NCBI GenBank assembly: GCA_963805915.1
Contig: CAWDWD010000011.1
Coordinates: 186,001-250,000 of the forward strand
Direction of reading: 5' to 3'
Origin: JAEULH01 sp963805915
GTDB taxonomy: Bacteria; Pseudomonadota; Alphaproteobacteria; Rhodospirillales; Defluviicoccaceae
Length of the DNA stretch: 64,000 bases
Under the pieces are notes generated by a model that saw only the letters and a list, made by a program, of their open reading frames with translations, was not told where the DNA came from and ran no database searches. Shown piece by piece: positions 18,560-28,526 of this stretch. A program made the position numbers and the translations under genes. Numbering within the stretch: position 1 is the first letter of the stretch; each line of letters starts with the position of its first letter.

Positions 18560-19589
18560 TTACGCATGAACCTCAGCCAGTTTGAGGAGGCGATATGGCA
18601 TTGGCGGGGTTCGGACGGCGGCCCAGCCGAGGCGGGGCATCATGGCGGCGAGATCGTAGCGCCGATTGAAGCGGTATTCGAACTCGGCCAGGTAGCGGGG
18701 GATGTGCTTTTGGCGGATGGCGCGGTATGTGCCGGTGATGGCGGTCTTGATGTTGCCGAGCGCCGTGTTGACCCACTTGAAAGCGGGTGTCAGCACCGCC
18801 TTGCGGCCGGATCCTGTGCAGATCGGCTGATGCGTGCATCCCGCATCCGCGACACCGCGGAAGCAGCTGAGGCCGTCGCTGACGACGGTGCTGGTGGGAT
18901 CGAGGCTGCGTCGGGCCAGTTTTTCGACCTCCTTGCGCCGAAAGCCGATGACCCGGCGCAGCTTCAGGCGCACCGGCTTGCCCTCGGGCGTGGTTTCGAC
19001 GGCGACGATGATCGGCGTCTTGCCGGGCGCGCCGCGACCGCGCTTGCCACCGGAGCGTTCGCCACCGAGATAGGCGTCGTCCATTTCGACCCGACCGGTC
19101 AGGCGCTTGCCGGCATCCCGCTCCATCATCACCTGCATCAGCTTGTGTTTGAGCTTCCAGGCGGTGTTCTGGGTCACACCGAGGCGACGGCCGAGTTCGA
19201 GGCTGGAGATCCCGCCCTTGCTCTGCGTCAGGTGGTACATGGTGCGAAACCAAGTGCGCAGCGGCACCTTGGTCGAGGCGAAGATCGTGCCGGCCATCAG
19301 CGAGGTCTGCCGGCGGCAGGACGTGCACTGGTAGAGGGCACGGGTCTTGATGACGCAGTGATTCCGCCCGCCGCAGCCGGGGCAGACAAAGCCTTGCGGC
19401 CAACGCCAGCCGAGCACGACCTCCCGACACCGATCCTCGCTCCCGTAAAGCTCATCGAACCGCGCCTCGCTGAGCCCCTTCTGAAACTGAACACGATTGC
19501 GCGCCATGCCTCAACCCCGCCTGTCTCCTTATATGTTCCCGATTTGTACCACGCCCCGGCAGGCTGAGAAAGAAGCGTAATCAGGAAAC
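18551..19589 (-). mobile_element. IS1595-family insertion sequence
   Basis: The ends share TTCCTGATTACGC (left 18553-18565) and its complement GCGTAATCAGGAA (right, about 19577-19589), around one minus-strand transposase gene. The flanks ACAG on both sides may be part of a target duplication, but an 8-bp duplication as usual for the family cannot be confirmed because a second element abuts on the right. Confidence 0.7.
18560..19507 (-). CDS. IS1595-family transposase
   Basis: 315 residues, intact. The N-terminus has a zinc ribbon (CPGCGGRNHC...CTSCRRQTS). The ISXO2-like DDE domain follows, with VEMDDAYLGGERSGGKRG (Asp), VVSDGLSCF (Asp) and the FNRRYDL end. It is the only gene of its element, lies opposite to the surrounding cus genes, and could still be active. 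Confidence 0.9.
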   Translation of the reverse strand: MARNRVQFQKGLSEARFDELYGSEDRCREVVLGWRWPQGFVCPGCGGRNHCVIKTRALYQCTSCRRQTSLMAGTIFASTKVPLRTWFRTMYHLTQSKGGISSLELGRRLGVTQNTAWKLKHKLMQVMMERDAGKRLTGRVEMDDAYLGGERSGGKRGRGAPGKTPIIVAVETTPEGKPVRLKLRRVIGFRRKEVEKLARRSLDPTSTVVSDGLSCFRGVADAGCTHQPICTGSGRKAVLTPAFKWVNTALGNIKTAITGTYRAIRQKHIPRYLAEFEYRFNRRYDLAAMMPRLGWAAVRTPPMPYRLLKLAEVHA

Positions 19590-19618
19590 AGTTTAGGATC
19601 TGACGCGAAACAACTGCT

Positions 19619-20836
19619 TCAGTGTGGCTTTTCGGTTGGTCTGATGGTGTAGTTCCAGTCGCCGTGGAATGGGTCGAACTCCAGGTTGATCGCGGCCATT
19701 TCGGCGTCGGTGACGACGACTCCCTTTGGGTATGCGTTGGCGTCGATGTCGCAGGTGACAGTGAGGCCAGCGTCTGTGGTGGTCGCGGCGATGAGTTGGA
19801 TGATGACTTGGTGGCTGACGAGCGGCTTGCCGCGCCAGTTCTGGGAGATATAGGCGAAGAGGCGATGCTCGATCTTGTTCCATTTGCTGGTGCCGGGCGG
19901 CAGGTGGGCCACGGTGACGGCGAGGCCGGTCTCGTTGGCGAAGCGCTGGATCTCGCGCTTCCACAGGCGGACCCGAACGCCATTGCTGCCGCCGCAATCG
20001 GCGGTGATGACGAGGGTCTTGGCCTCGAGATAGCGCGCTCGGCCCAGGCGCTGCCACCAGCGCCGGATGCTCTCGACCGCGAAGGCGGCCGTGTCAGCAT
20101 CGATGCCGATATTGACCCAGCCCTGGTTGGCGGCAATGTCGTAGACGCCATAGGGTGCGACCTTGCCTAGTTCCGGGATCCTGAAGTCATGGACCCGAAC
20201 GGGCTCTGGGTCGCCCTTGGGACGCAGTTCCCGGCCATTGTTCTTGAAGTCGCCGACCAGCTCCTTCTTCTTGGTATCGACCGAGATGGCCGGCTCGCCC
20301 GCCGCGATGGCCGCCTTGACCGTGGCATTGATGTGCTCGAACTGGGCGTCGCGGTCCGGGTGGCTGGTGCCTTCGCGGGTCTTGCGATTGGCTTGGCAGC
20401 TGTACTCGAGTTGGCGCAACAGCACGCCGACCAGCTTCTGGCTCACCTCGAAGCCCTGACGGCGCAAGGCCTCGGCGATGTTCCGCTGGCTGCGGCTGAC
20501 CCAGCGCAGCGGCGTCTCCGGATCGCCGCGGATGGCGGCCTCGATCAGCGCTTCAAGCGCCGGCAGCAGGCCCGGCTGGTGGTCGACCGCGCGCTTGCGG
20601 CCCCCGCCGGGGCGTCGGATCCGGCCCACAGGCTCGATGCAAGCCGCCTTCAGTTCCGCAACGCCGCGATTGATCGTGCTCCGCGCAATCCCGGTCGCCG
20701 TCGAAACCGCCGTCACGCCGCCCCGCCCCGCCGACACAGCCTCGCTCGCAGCAAGCAACCGCCGGCCCCGTTCGTTCAGGAGCCCAGCCAGCTGCTCGTA
20801 TCGAGCCCGAATGCCATCGACATCGACCACAACCAC
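19619..20836 (-). CDS. ISAzo13-family transposase
   Basis: 405 residues, intact. The sequence reads like the ISAzo13 group: N-terminal helix-turn-helix (TGIARSTINRGV), RRPGGGRK, then a DDE core with SVDTKKKELVGDFKNNGREL, LVITADCGGSNG and HLPPGTSKWNKIEHRLF. It lies directly to the right of the IS1595 element. Its own terminal repeats could not be placed. The host gene resumes at about 20950. Confidence 0.9.
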   Translation of the reverse strand: MVVVDVDGIRARYEQLAGLLNERGRRLLAASEAVSAGRGGVTAVSTATGIARSTINRGVAELKAACIEPVGRIRRPGGGRKRAVDHQPGLLPALEALIEAAIRGDPETPLRWVSRSQRNIAEALRRQGFEVSQKLVGVLLRQLEYSCQANRKTREGTSHPDRDAQFEHINATVKAAIAAGEPAISVDTKKKELVGDFKNNGRELRPKGDPEPVRVHDFRIPELGKVAPYGVYDIAANQGWVNIGIDADTAAFAVESIRRWWQRLGRARYLEAKTLVITADCGGSNGVRVRLWKREIQRFANETGLAVTVAHLPPGTSKWNKIEHRLFAYISQNWRGKPLVSHQVIIQLIAATTTDAGLTVTCDIDANAYPKGVVVTDAEMAAINLEFDPFHGDWNYTIRPTEKPH

Positions 20837-20949
20837 AAAATAGAGGGGGCCGGACCGTCACGCTCGCGATATCGTGATTCTATTCATGCTATTATACCCG
20901 CCGTGCAATTCGTTTGTTTCGCATCGAGTCCTTAGGTGCCCAGTTTGGG

Positions 20950-21213
20950 GTCCGCCTCCGCAATCAGAGCGGTGGAAAGTTCTCAGTCTTGATGGACTGG
21001 ACAGAGTTGGAGGAATGGAAGCCGGGCGCCCGCACCGCCTGTACGGTGTTCTGTATGGGCTATGAGGACATGGTGCAGCGAATAGCGGTCGTCGGCACGG
21101 ATCGATGGAAGGATGAGCACGAGCGGCTGAGAGATGTCTACAAGGATGCGCAGGTCCGCTTTTTCCAGGCGCCCGAGCCGGACGCAGCCAGGGCATGGCT
21201 CCGAGGCCATTGA
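20950..21213 (+). pseudogene. SpoIIAA-like (STAS) gene, C-terminal part
   Basis: The frame encodes GGKFSVLMDWTELEEWKPG, ERLRDVYKDAQVRFF and EPDAARAWLRGH, the standard second half of SpoIIAA-like proteins. It matches the N-terminal part at 18452. A local ATG at 20914 comes from insertion-sequence or junction DNA and is not the native start. Confidence 0.7.
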
Positions 21214-21470
21214 TGGGCGAGCAGCGCCGGATCCAGCGGATGTCGCGCTGCTTTCGCCGCCGAGTGGGTGCGTAGGGCGGACAGCAACACTTCGATACAA
21301 ACCGGCAAATCTGCAGACAACCGCGGTTGGTATGCATGGGGCCAATTACGGCGGAGCGAGGCATGTTGGGCTTCTCCGGCGGATTGCACTCTACCCCGCC
21401 GATCACGGCGACGCCGCGCACATGCGCGGCCACGATCGATCCCGCACCGCAGGAAAATGGATTTTCGTCA

Positions 21471-21866
21471 ATGCATCGAATACTTGGAGCGATTGCGGTA
21501 AGTCTTGTCTTGACCGCAAGCGGTGCAAGCACCCTTCTTGCCGCCGCGGCGGACTATGCCTTCAGCGCCGCGAACCAGCCGGTGGCGGCCGGCGATGGCG
21601 CGGTCATCGCTGTCCGGCTGGTCAACGAGACAACCGGCAAGTTGGTCGAGAACGCCGTCATCTTCCAGACCCGGCTGGATATGGCGCCCGACGGCATGGG
21701 AGGGATGACCAGCCCGGTGACGGTGCTGGGCGAAAGCGAGCCGGGGGTTTACCGGTTCAAGGCCGATCTCGGCATGGCCGGGCGCTGGGCGCTGACGCTG
21801 GCGGCGAAGGTCCCGGGGGAGCAGGAGACCGTGCGCGGCGAGGTCGTCGTTGTCGCGGCGAAGTGA
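21471..21866 (+). CDS. YtkA-like exported protein (second copy)
   Basis: 131 residues. The signal peptide is clear (ILGAIAVSLVLTASGASTLLA). The mature part (YAFSAANQPVAAGDGAVIAV, ENAVIFQTRLDMAPDGMGGM, GVYRFKADLGMAGRWAL) aligns in pattern with the protein at 17900, including the Met-rich loop. Its stop overlaps the cusC start (TGATG), so it is the first gene of the efflux operon. It is probably a periplasmic metal-binding or chaperone-like accessory; the ligand is not established. Confidence 0.8.
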   Translation: MHRILGAIAVSLVLTASGASTLLAAAADYAFSAANQPVAAGDGAVIAVRLVNETTGKLVENAVIFQTRLDMAPDGMGGMTSPVTVLGESEPGVYRFKADLGMAGRWALTLAAKVPGEQETVRGEVVVVAAK

Positions 21867-23233
21867 TGGATCCCGCCGTTCCAGAACGTGAAAAGACGAG
21901 GCCTCCTGAGGGCTCGCGGACGCGCCCGGCGTGGCCGGCCGTGCTGATGGTCGCGGCGGGACTCATCGCCGCGTCGCCGGCGCCGGCGGCCGACGGAGCT
22001 TTGCCCGCGAAAGGTCAGCCGGCCCGCGTTGCGAGCGGATCGGCGCTTCCGAGCACAACCGTCGACGAACTCCTCGCCATTGCCAGGCGGATGAATCCCG
22101 CCGCCGCCGCCGCCGCGCTCGACACCCAGGCGGCCTTGGCCCGCGTCGATGCCGCCGGCCGGCTGCCCGATCCCATGTTCAAGACCGAGTTCAAGGACAT
22201 CGACCGCAACCAGGACAATGCACTGCCCGATGACCTCGGACGCATTGAATACCGGATCGAGCAGACCTTCCCGTTGTGGGGCAAGCTGGGCCTTCGCGAG
22301 GACGTCGCCCGGGCGCAAGCGGGCGCGGTGGGCGAGGTCCAGCGCGCCATCGACCTGGAGGTCGCGGCGCGGATCAAGACGGTCTTCGCCCGCTACTACG
22401 CAGCTTTCGAGAGCGGGCGGCTGACCCAGGAACTTTATCGAACCGTCGCGACCCTGGCCGAGGTGACGCAAAGCCGCTACGCCCAGGGCTTCGGCGAGCA
22501 GGAGGACGCGATCCGCGCCGAGGTCGAGAAGACCCGGCTGCGTACCGAACTGGTCCGCTTCGAGGCGGACCAACGGCAGACCGGGGCGCAGCTCAATGCC
22601 CTGATGGACCGGCGCGCGGGTGCGCTGCTCGCCGAGCCGGCGGCCCTGCGGTCGGTGCCGACGGACACGCTTGCGGTGTCCGAGCTGGTCGAACGCGCGG
22701 AGACGGAAAACCCCTCGGTGGGCGCCGCCGAGGCGCGGGTTCGCGCCGCCGAGGGCGAGAAGGCGCTGGTCCGCAAGACCTGGTATCCGGATGTCACTTT
22801 GGGCGCCGCAGTCCAGCAGTTCGTCGAGCAGGACCGGCGCACGCCGGGCTACGAGGCGATGATCGGCTTCGAGATCCCGCTGCAATGGGGCTTGCGCGAG
22901 GCCTGGGAGCGGGAGGCCGCGGCCAACCTTGCCGCGTCACGCCGCCGCCGCGACGCCGAGGCGGCGAGCCTGCGCGGCGAGCTCGCCGATGCCTACTGGG
23001 CGCTCGACGGCGCCAAGCGGGTCGCCGCGCTCCTGAACGACGTCCAACTTCCTCAGGCCCGGCTGGCGTTGCAGGCCTCGTTGCGGGGCTACGAGCAGGG
23101 CCGCTCCGACATGAACGCGGTGCTGGATACCGAGCAGCGCGTGTTCGAGACGATGCTGCGGCTGCTCGACGTTCAGGTCGAGCAGCAGGCCCGGCTCGCC
23201 GAGATCGAAAGACTGATTGGGAGAGATCTGTGA
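21866..23233 (+). CDS. cusC: Outer-membrane efflux factor, CusC/TolC family
   Basis: 455 residues. An N-terminal export signal (WPAVLMVAAGLIAASPAPAA) is followed by two outer-membrane-factor repeats with long coiled-coil helices (TVDELLAIARRMNPAAAAAA; NPSVGAAEARVRAAEGEKAL). It forms the trimeric outer-membrane channel of a tripartite pump. The start overlaps the YtkA-like stop by 1 bp and the end overlaps cusB by 4 bp. Confidence 0.85.
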   Translation: MDPAVPEREKTRPPEGSRTRPAWPAVLMVAAGLIAASPAPAADGALPAKGQPARVASGSALPSTTVDELLAIARRMNPAAAAAALDTQAALARVDAAGRLPDPMFKTEFKDIDRNQDNALPDDLGRIEYRIEQTFPLWGKLGLREDVARAQAGAVGEVQRAIDLEVAARIKTVFARYYAAFESGRLTQELYRTVATLAEVTQSRYAQGFGEQEDAIRAEVEKTRLRTELVRFEADQRQTGAQLNALMDRRAGALLAEPAALRSVPTDTLAVSELVERAETENPSVGAAEARVRAAEGEKALVRKTWYPDVTLGAAVQQFVEQDRRTPGYEAMIGFEIPLQWGLREAWEREAAANLAASRRRRDAEAASLRGELADAYWALDGAKRVAALLNDVQLPQARLALQASLRGYEQGRSDMNAVLDTEQRVFETMLRLLDVQVEQQARLAEIERLIGRDL

Positions 23234-24699
23234 GACGGGTTTTCGCGACATTGGCGCTGGTCCTCGTCGTCGCCGTGGCCGCCGCCTACGGCGGCTATTG
23301 GTTCGCGGGCCAACAGCCGAAATCGATGGCCCGCCAGGACGCGCCGAACGACACCGCCGGTGGCGCATCCGCCGCGGCCCCCGAGCGAACGATCCTCTAC
23401 TACAAGGATCCCATGGGTAAGCCCGACTTCTCGGCCGAGCCGAAGAAGGACGCGATGGGCATGGACTACGTTGCCGTCTACGCCGACGAAGAGGAGGCGC
23501 CGGCGCCTTCGGCGAGCGCGCATGAGTATGGCGCGCCCGCGGCCGGCTCGGGCGAGCGCAAGATCCTCTTCTACCGCAACCCGATGGGCCTGCCCGATAC
23601 CTCGCCGGTACCGAAGAAGGATCCGATGGGGATGAACTATATTCCCGTCTACGCGGGCGACGATCAGGACAGCGGGATCGTCAAGGTCAGTCCCGCGCGC
23701 GTCCAGATGCTGGGCGTCCGCACCGAAGAAGCGAGCCGCCGCACCCTGGTCAGGCCGGTGCGCGCCGTCGGCACCGTTCAGTTCAGCGAGCGCCAGCAGA
23801 CCGTGGTCTCGACCAAGTTCGAGGGCTGGATCGAGAAGCTTTACGCCGATACGACGGGCGCGCCGGTTCGGCCGGGCGAGCCGTTGATGCTGGTGTACAG
23901 CCCGCTGCTGGTCCAGACCGAGCAGGAGTATATCGACGCCGCAAGAATGGCGGTCTCGATGGCCCGGTCTTCCGACACCGAAAGCCGCGTCTCGGCCGAG
24001 CGTCTAGTCCAGGGCGCGCTGCAACGGCTGCGCTATCTCGACTTTCCCGAAGCCGAGATCAAGCGTCTGCAACGCGAGCGGCGGGCGAGCCGGACGATCG
24101 CCTGGCCCGCGTCGTTCTCCGGAATTGTCCTGGAAAAAATGGCCTTCGAGGGCATGCGCTTCATGCCCGGCGAACCGCTCTACAAGATCGCCGGCATCTC
24201 GCCGATCTGGGTCATCGCTGAAGTCTTCGAGCAGGATCTGGCGCATGTCGCCGTCGGCCAGCCGGCGACCGTCACGCTCAAGGCCTATCCCGGACGAAGC
24301 TTCCAGGGGCGCGTCGCCTTCATTTATCCGACCGTCGGCCAGGAAACGCGCACCGGCAGCGTCCGCATCGAGCTGCCCAACCCGGACGGCGAGCTCAAGG
24401 CGGACATGTACGCGAGCGTTGAGCTGGAGACCCATGCCAGCGCGCCGGAGGTGCTGACGGTGCCCAATTCAGCGGTCATCGACAACGGCGTTCGCCAGGT
24501 GGTGCTGATCGACCACGGCGAGGGCCGGTTCGAGCCCCGACCGGTCAAACTTGGATCCGTTGCCGACGGCTACACCGAGATCCTCGACGGACTTGAAGCC
24601 GGCGAGCGGGTCGTCGTCAGCGCCAACTTCCTGATCGACGCCGAAAGCAACCTCAAGGCCGCCCTTGGCAGCTTTACCGCCGGGGAGCACCAGCACTGA
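23230..24699 (+). CDS. cusB: Efflux adaptor CusB with two heavy-metal-binding repeats
   Basis: 489 residues from a GTG. One membrane anchor (residues 4-25) is followed by two copies of a heavy-metal-binding repeat: residues 57-84 (YYKDPMGKPDFSAEPKKDAM and on) and 114-141 (FYRNPMGLPDTSPVPKKDPM and on). The membrane-fusion domains follow (barrel-sandwich FEGWIEKLYADTTGAPVRPG, hairpin, beta-barrel). The Met-rich repeats indicate Cu(I)/Ag(I) handling. Most adaptors of this type carry one such repeat, so the doubling is notable. The stop overlaps cusA by 1 bp. Confidence 0.88.
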   Translation: MRRVFATLALVLVVAVAAAYGGYWFAGQQPKSMARQDAPNDTAGGASAAAPERTILYYKDPMGKPDFSAEPKKDAMGMDYVAVYADEEEAPAPSASAHEYGAPAAGSGERKILFYRNPMGLPDTSPVPKKDPMGMNYIPVYAGDDQDSGIVKVSPARVQMLGVRTEEASRRTLVRPVRAVGTVQFSERQQTVVSTKFEGWIEKLYADTTGAPVRPGEPLMLVYSPLLVQTEQEYIDAARMAVSMARSSDTESRVSAERLVQGALQRLRYLDFPEAEIKRLQRERRASRTIAWPASFSGIVLEKMAFEGMRFMPGEPLYKIAGISPIWVIAEVFEQDLAHVAVGQPATVTLKAYPGRSFQGRVAFIYPTVGQETRTGSVRIELPNPDGELKADMYASVELETHASAPEVLTVPNSAVIDNGVRQVVLIDHGEGRFEPRPVKLGSVADGYTEILDGLEAGERVVVSANFLIDAESNLKAALGSFTAGEHQH

Positions 24700-27137
24700 T
24701 GATCGGCGCTCTCATCCGCTGGTCGGCGCACAACGTCTTTCTGGTGCTGATCGTCACGGTCTTTATCATCGCCGGCGGCATCTACTCGCTGGCGAAGACT
24801 CCGCTTGACGCGATACCCGACCTCTCCGACGTGCAGGTCATCGTCTTCACCGAATACCCCGGCCAGGCGCCGCAGGTGGTCGAGGATCAGGTTACCTTCC
24901 CGCTGACCACGGCGATGCTGGCGGTCCCGCACTCGAAAGTCGTTCGCGGGCTGTCGCTGTTCGGGGCCTCGTTCGTCTACGTCATATTCGAGGACGGCAC
25001 GGACATCTACTGGGCGCGCTCGCGGGTGCTGGAGTACCTCAACTTCGCCTCCAAGCAGCTTCCCGTCGGCGTCACCCCGACGCTGGGACCCGACGCCACC
25101 GGGGTTGGCTGGGTCTACCAGTACGTCGTCACCAGCGCCAAACGCACGCTGGCGGAGCTCAGAACGCTGCAGGACTGGTACATCCGCTTCGCCCTGACCA
25201 AGGCGCAGGGCATCTCGGAGATCGCCAGTATCGGCGGCTTCGTCAAGACCTATGCCGTGACCGTCGATCCGCTGCGGCTGAAGTCCTACGGTATTCCCTT
25301 GTCGCGGGTCGTGGACGCCATCCGCGCCAGCAACATGGACGTCGGCGGACGCGTCGTCGAGATGGCCGAGACGGAATATCTGGTCCGCGGCCAGGGCTAC
25401 CTCCAGGGCATCGACGATCTCGGCTACGTCGTCCTCAAGGCCGAGGGCCTGACCCCGGTGCTGCTCCGCGACGTGGCCCGGATCGAACTCGGCCCGGACG
25501 AGCGGCGCGGGCTGACCGAGCTCAATGGCGAGGGCGAGGTCGTCAGCGGCATCGCCGTGCAGCGCTACGGCGGCAACGCGCTCGACGTCATCCACAACGT
25601 CAAGGAGAAGATCGAGGAGATCGGGCCGAGCTTGCCGGAAGACGTTACGATCCAGACGGTCTACGACCGCTCCGATCTCATCCACCGGGCGATCGAGACG
25701 CTCAAGGGCACGCTGATCGAGGAAAGCATCATCGTCGCCCTGGTCTGCTTCGTCTTTCTGATGCACGCGCGCAGCGCCCTGGTCGCCATCATCATGTTGC
25801 CGGTGGGCGTGCTGATGGCGTTCATCGCCATGCACGCCTTGGGCATCAACTCGACCATCATGTCGCTCGGCGGTATCGCCATCGCCATCGGCGCGATGAT
25901 CGATGCCGCGATCGTGATGATCGAGAACGCCCACAAGCATCTCGAGCGCGACGGACCCGGCACGCCGCGGATCAAGTCGCTGGTCGATGCCGCGGTCGAG
26001 GTCGGCCCGTCGCTGTTCTTCTCGCTTTTGATCATCACCGTCTCGTTTCTGCCGATCTTTGCCCTGGAGGCGCAGGAGGGCCGGCTGTTCAAGCCGCTGG
26101 CCTACACCAAGACCTTCTCCATGGCCGCCGCCGCCCTGCTCTCGGTGACCCTGGTCCCGGCTTTGATGGTCCTGTTCATTCGCGGCAAGCTCATGCCCGA
26201 GAAGAAGAACCCGATCAACCGCTTTCTCATTTGGATCTACCGTCCGGTCATCGCCCTGGTCCTGCGAGCGAAAGTGCTGACCATTGGTCTCGCGCTGCTC
26301 GTCCTCGCCGTCTCGGTCTGGCCGGCGACACGGCTCGGCACCGAGTTCATGCCGACGCTGAACGAGGGCACGCTGTTCTACATGCCGGTGACGCTGCCGG
26401 GCCTGTCGATCACCAAGGCCGCCGAACTCCTGCAGGTCCAGGACAAGATCATCAAGTCGTTCCCCGAAGTGGCGTCCGTCTACGGCAAGGCCGGCCGCGC
26501 CAACACCGCGACCGACCCGGCGCCGACCGAGATGTTCGAAACCGTGATCAACCTGAAGCCCGAGAGCGAGTGGCGCGCCGGCATGACCGTCGACGGCCTT
26601 ATCGCGGAGATGGACAAGGCGTTGCAGTTCCCCGGCGTCAGCAATGCCTGGACGATGCCGATCAAGGCGCGGATCGACATGCTCTCGACCGGCATCCGCA
26701 CGCCGGTCGGGATCAAGCTGTTCGGTCCCGATCTGGAGGGGCTTGAGCGGGTCGCCCGCGAGATCGAAGCGGCGGTGCGCACCGTCCCCGGCACGACCAG
26801 CGTCTTCGCCGAACGCGTCATGGGCGGCTACTACGTCAACATCGAGCCGGACCGCCAGGCGCTCGCCCGCTACGGGCTGACGGTCGCCGATGTCCAGGAG
26901 GTCGTGCGCAGCGGTCTCGGCGCCGAGGCGGTGACCACCACCGTCGAGGGCCGCGAGCGCTACACCGTCAACGTCCGCTATCCGCAGGCCTATCGCTCCG
27001 ATCCCCGGTCCATGTCAGAGAACGTGCTGATCGCCCTGCCGGCCGGCGGCTCCATTCCGCTCGGCCAGGTTGCCAAGGTGACGCTGTCGAAAGGGCCGCC
27101 CAGCATCCGCACCGAGAACGCGCAGCTCGCCGTCTGA
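24699..27137 (+). pseudogene. cusA: RND efflux pump CusA, C-terminus cut off
   Basis: 812 residues of a heavy-metal RND transporter, normally about 1040. It has the first membrane helix, both porter subdomains, helices 2-6 with the proton-relay region (AIGAMIDAAIVMIEN), helix 7 and the second porter domain. It stops at ENAQLAV, just before the last docking-domain strand and helices 8-12. The missing part is present on the opposite strand at about 27135-27768. The product would lack half of its membrane domain and should not pump. Confidence 0.88.
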
Positions 27138-27768
27138 GATCAGGGTGAGCAGGGTCGACGAGACCATGCCGCCGATCATCGGCACCGCGATCCGCCGCAT
27201 GACTTCCGAGCCGGTGCCCGTCGACCACAGGATCGGCAACAGCCCCGGCCATGATCGCGACCACCGTCATGATCTTCGGGCGGACCCGCTCGACCGCGCC
27301 GAACATGATCGCGTCGTGGAGATCCGCGCGGGTCGCCGCCCGGCCCTCGGCGGCGCGCCGGCGCTTGACCTCTTCCCAGGCATGGTCGAGGTAGATCAGC
27401 ATGATCACCCCGGTCTCGGCGGCGACGCCGGCCAAGGCGATGAAGCCGACGACGACCGCGACGGAGAGGTTGAAACCCAGCCACCAGACGAACAACAGCC
27501 CGCCCACCAGCGAAAACGGCAGGCTGAGCATGACGATCAGGGTCTCCGTCAGCCGGCGGAAGTTGAGGTAGAGCAGCAGAAAGATGATCAGCAGCGTCAC
27601 CGGGACGACAACCCGCATCCGCGCCTCGGCGCGCTGGAGATACTCGAACTGGCCGCTCCAGGTGACGTAGTAGCCTTGCGGGAACGTCACCCGCTCCGTC
27701 ACGACCTTCTTGGCGTCGGCGACGTAGCCGCCGATGTCGCGGTCGCGGAAGTCGACGAAGATGTTGGT
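27135..27768 (-). pseudogene. Inverted C-terminal segment of cusA
   Basis: On the minus strand from 27768 the frame encodes TNIFVDFRDRDIGGYVADAK, VTFPQGYYVTWSGQFEYLQR, the helix 8-10 region (VTLLIIFLLLYLNF; VGFIALAGVAAETGVIMLIY) and, near 27160, EVMRRIAVPMIGGMVSSTLL after a one-base frame change around 27236. It is the direct continuation of the CusA that ends at 27134, flipped in place. The last 20-40 codons of CusA are missing at the inner breakpoint. Confidence 0.85.
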
Positions 27769-28114
27769 CTATGCCGCGACGACCGCCGGGCTGATGCGCA
27801 GCGAAGATGCCGGCGGGAGCTGGCAGCCGGTGTTCGCCGCACCGGCCGCAACGACGATGGTCCACGTGACGCCGCAAGGGACGATCTTCGCCTTTGTTGT
27901 CGGCCGGGGACTCATGCGGGCCACGGAAACCGCCCTCGATTGGACGGTCCTTCGCAAGGAGTTCGGGCGCTACGTCGTGCGTCACATGGCCGTCGATCCG
28001 GCGGCCGCGCACCGCCTGTTCGCCGTCACCGATAACAGTGAGGTCATCGTAAGCGAAGACGGCGGGATGACGTGGGCTGATCTCCACAGCCAGTACATCG
28101 ACGCGCAGCCATGA
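27767..28114 (+). pseudogene. BNR/YCF48-like repeat protein, 5' part missing
   Basis: The frame encodes LVYAATTAGLMRSEDAGGSW and, near the end, VSEDGGMTWADLHS, two Asp-box-like (SxDGGxTW) repeats of beta-propeller proteins sometimes found after cusA (F510_1955-type glycosylhydrolase family). The N-terminus was lost at the inversion breakpoint: the apparent ATG upstream comes from inverted cusA DNA. The stop at 28114 is probably native. Confidence 0.55.
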
Positions 28115-28227
28115 CTCTTGCTTTATGAACCGCGCCGCCGCGACGGCACGGTTCCAGACCGAACCGGGAACTTCCGGCCGAGCCGGAGCGTCTTCTTGAG
28201 CAGGGGTTGACCAGGCGGGAGAAGATC

Positions 28228-28525
28228 TTGACGGATCCAACAGAGAGGCCGGTGGTCATCGTCACCGGGTCGAGCGGCTATGTCGGCTCGGCCGTGGTGA
28301 AAAGGCTCGCGGCCGACTACCGCGTCGTCGGCTTCGACCGCCACACCCCGCCGCATCCGCCGGCGGAAGCCGAGTGCGTCTGCTTCGACATCACCGACGC
28401 CAGCAGCATCGAGGCGGCGTTCTCCCGCGTCCGCATCGCCTATGGCGACAAGATCGCCTCCGTCTCCATCTGGCGGCGTACTTCGACCTCTCGGGCGAGC
28501 CGAACCCGGCTTACGACGCGGATGG
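28228..28525 (+). pseudogene. SDR/epimerase gene, truncated by IS1595
   Basis: A Rossmann-fold start is clear: VVIVTGSSGYVGSAVVKRLA (NAD-binding GxxGxxG), then VVGFDRHTPP and CFDITD. Near 28460 the frame shifts, and HLAAYFDLSGEPNPAYD follows in another frame, as expected of an NAD-dependent epimerase/dehydratase. The match ends at about 28525 where the IS1595 pseudo-transposase begins. It is doubly broken. The start may be the TTG at 28228 or the one at 28207. Confidence 0.65.
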
Positions 28526-28526
28526 C

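Noticed and set aside
20874..20949. Native start of the 20914 ORF
   Set aside because: The first residues come from insertion-sequence or junction DNA; only the part from about 20950 resembles SpoIIAA-like proteins.
27132..27770. GTCT present at both cusA inversion breakpoints as driving repeats
   Set aside because: Both copies are in the same orientation and only 4 bp long, so they cannot explain an inversion by recombination.
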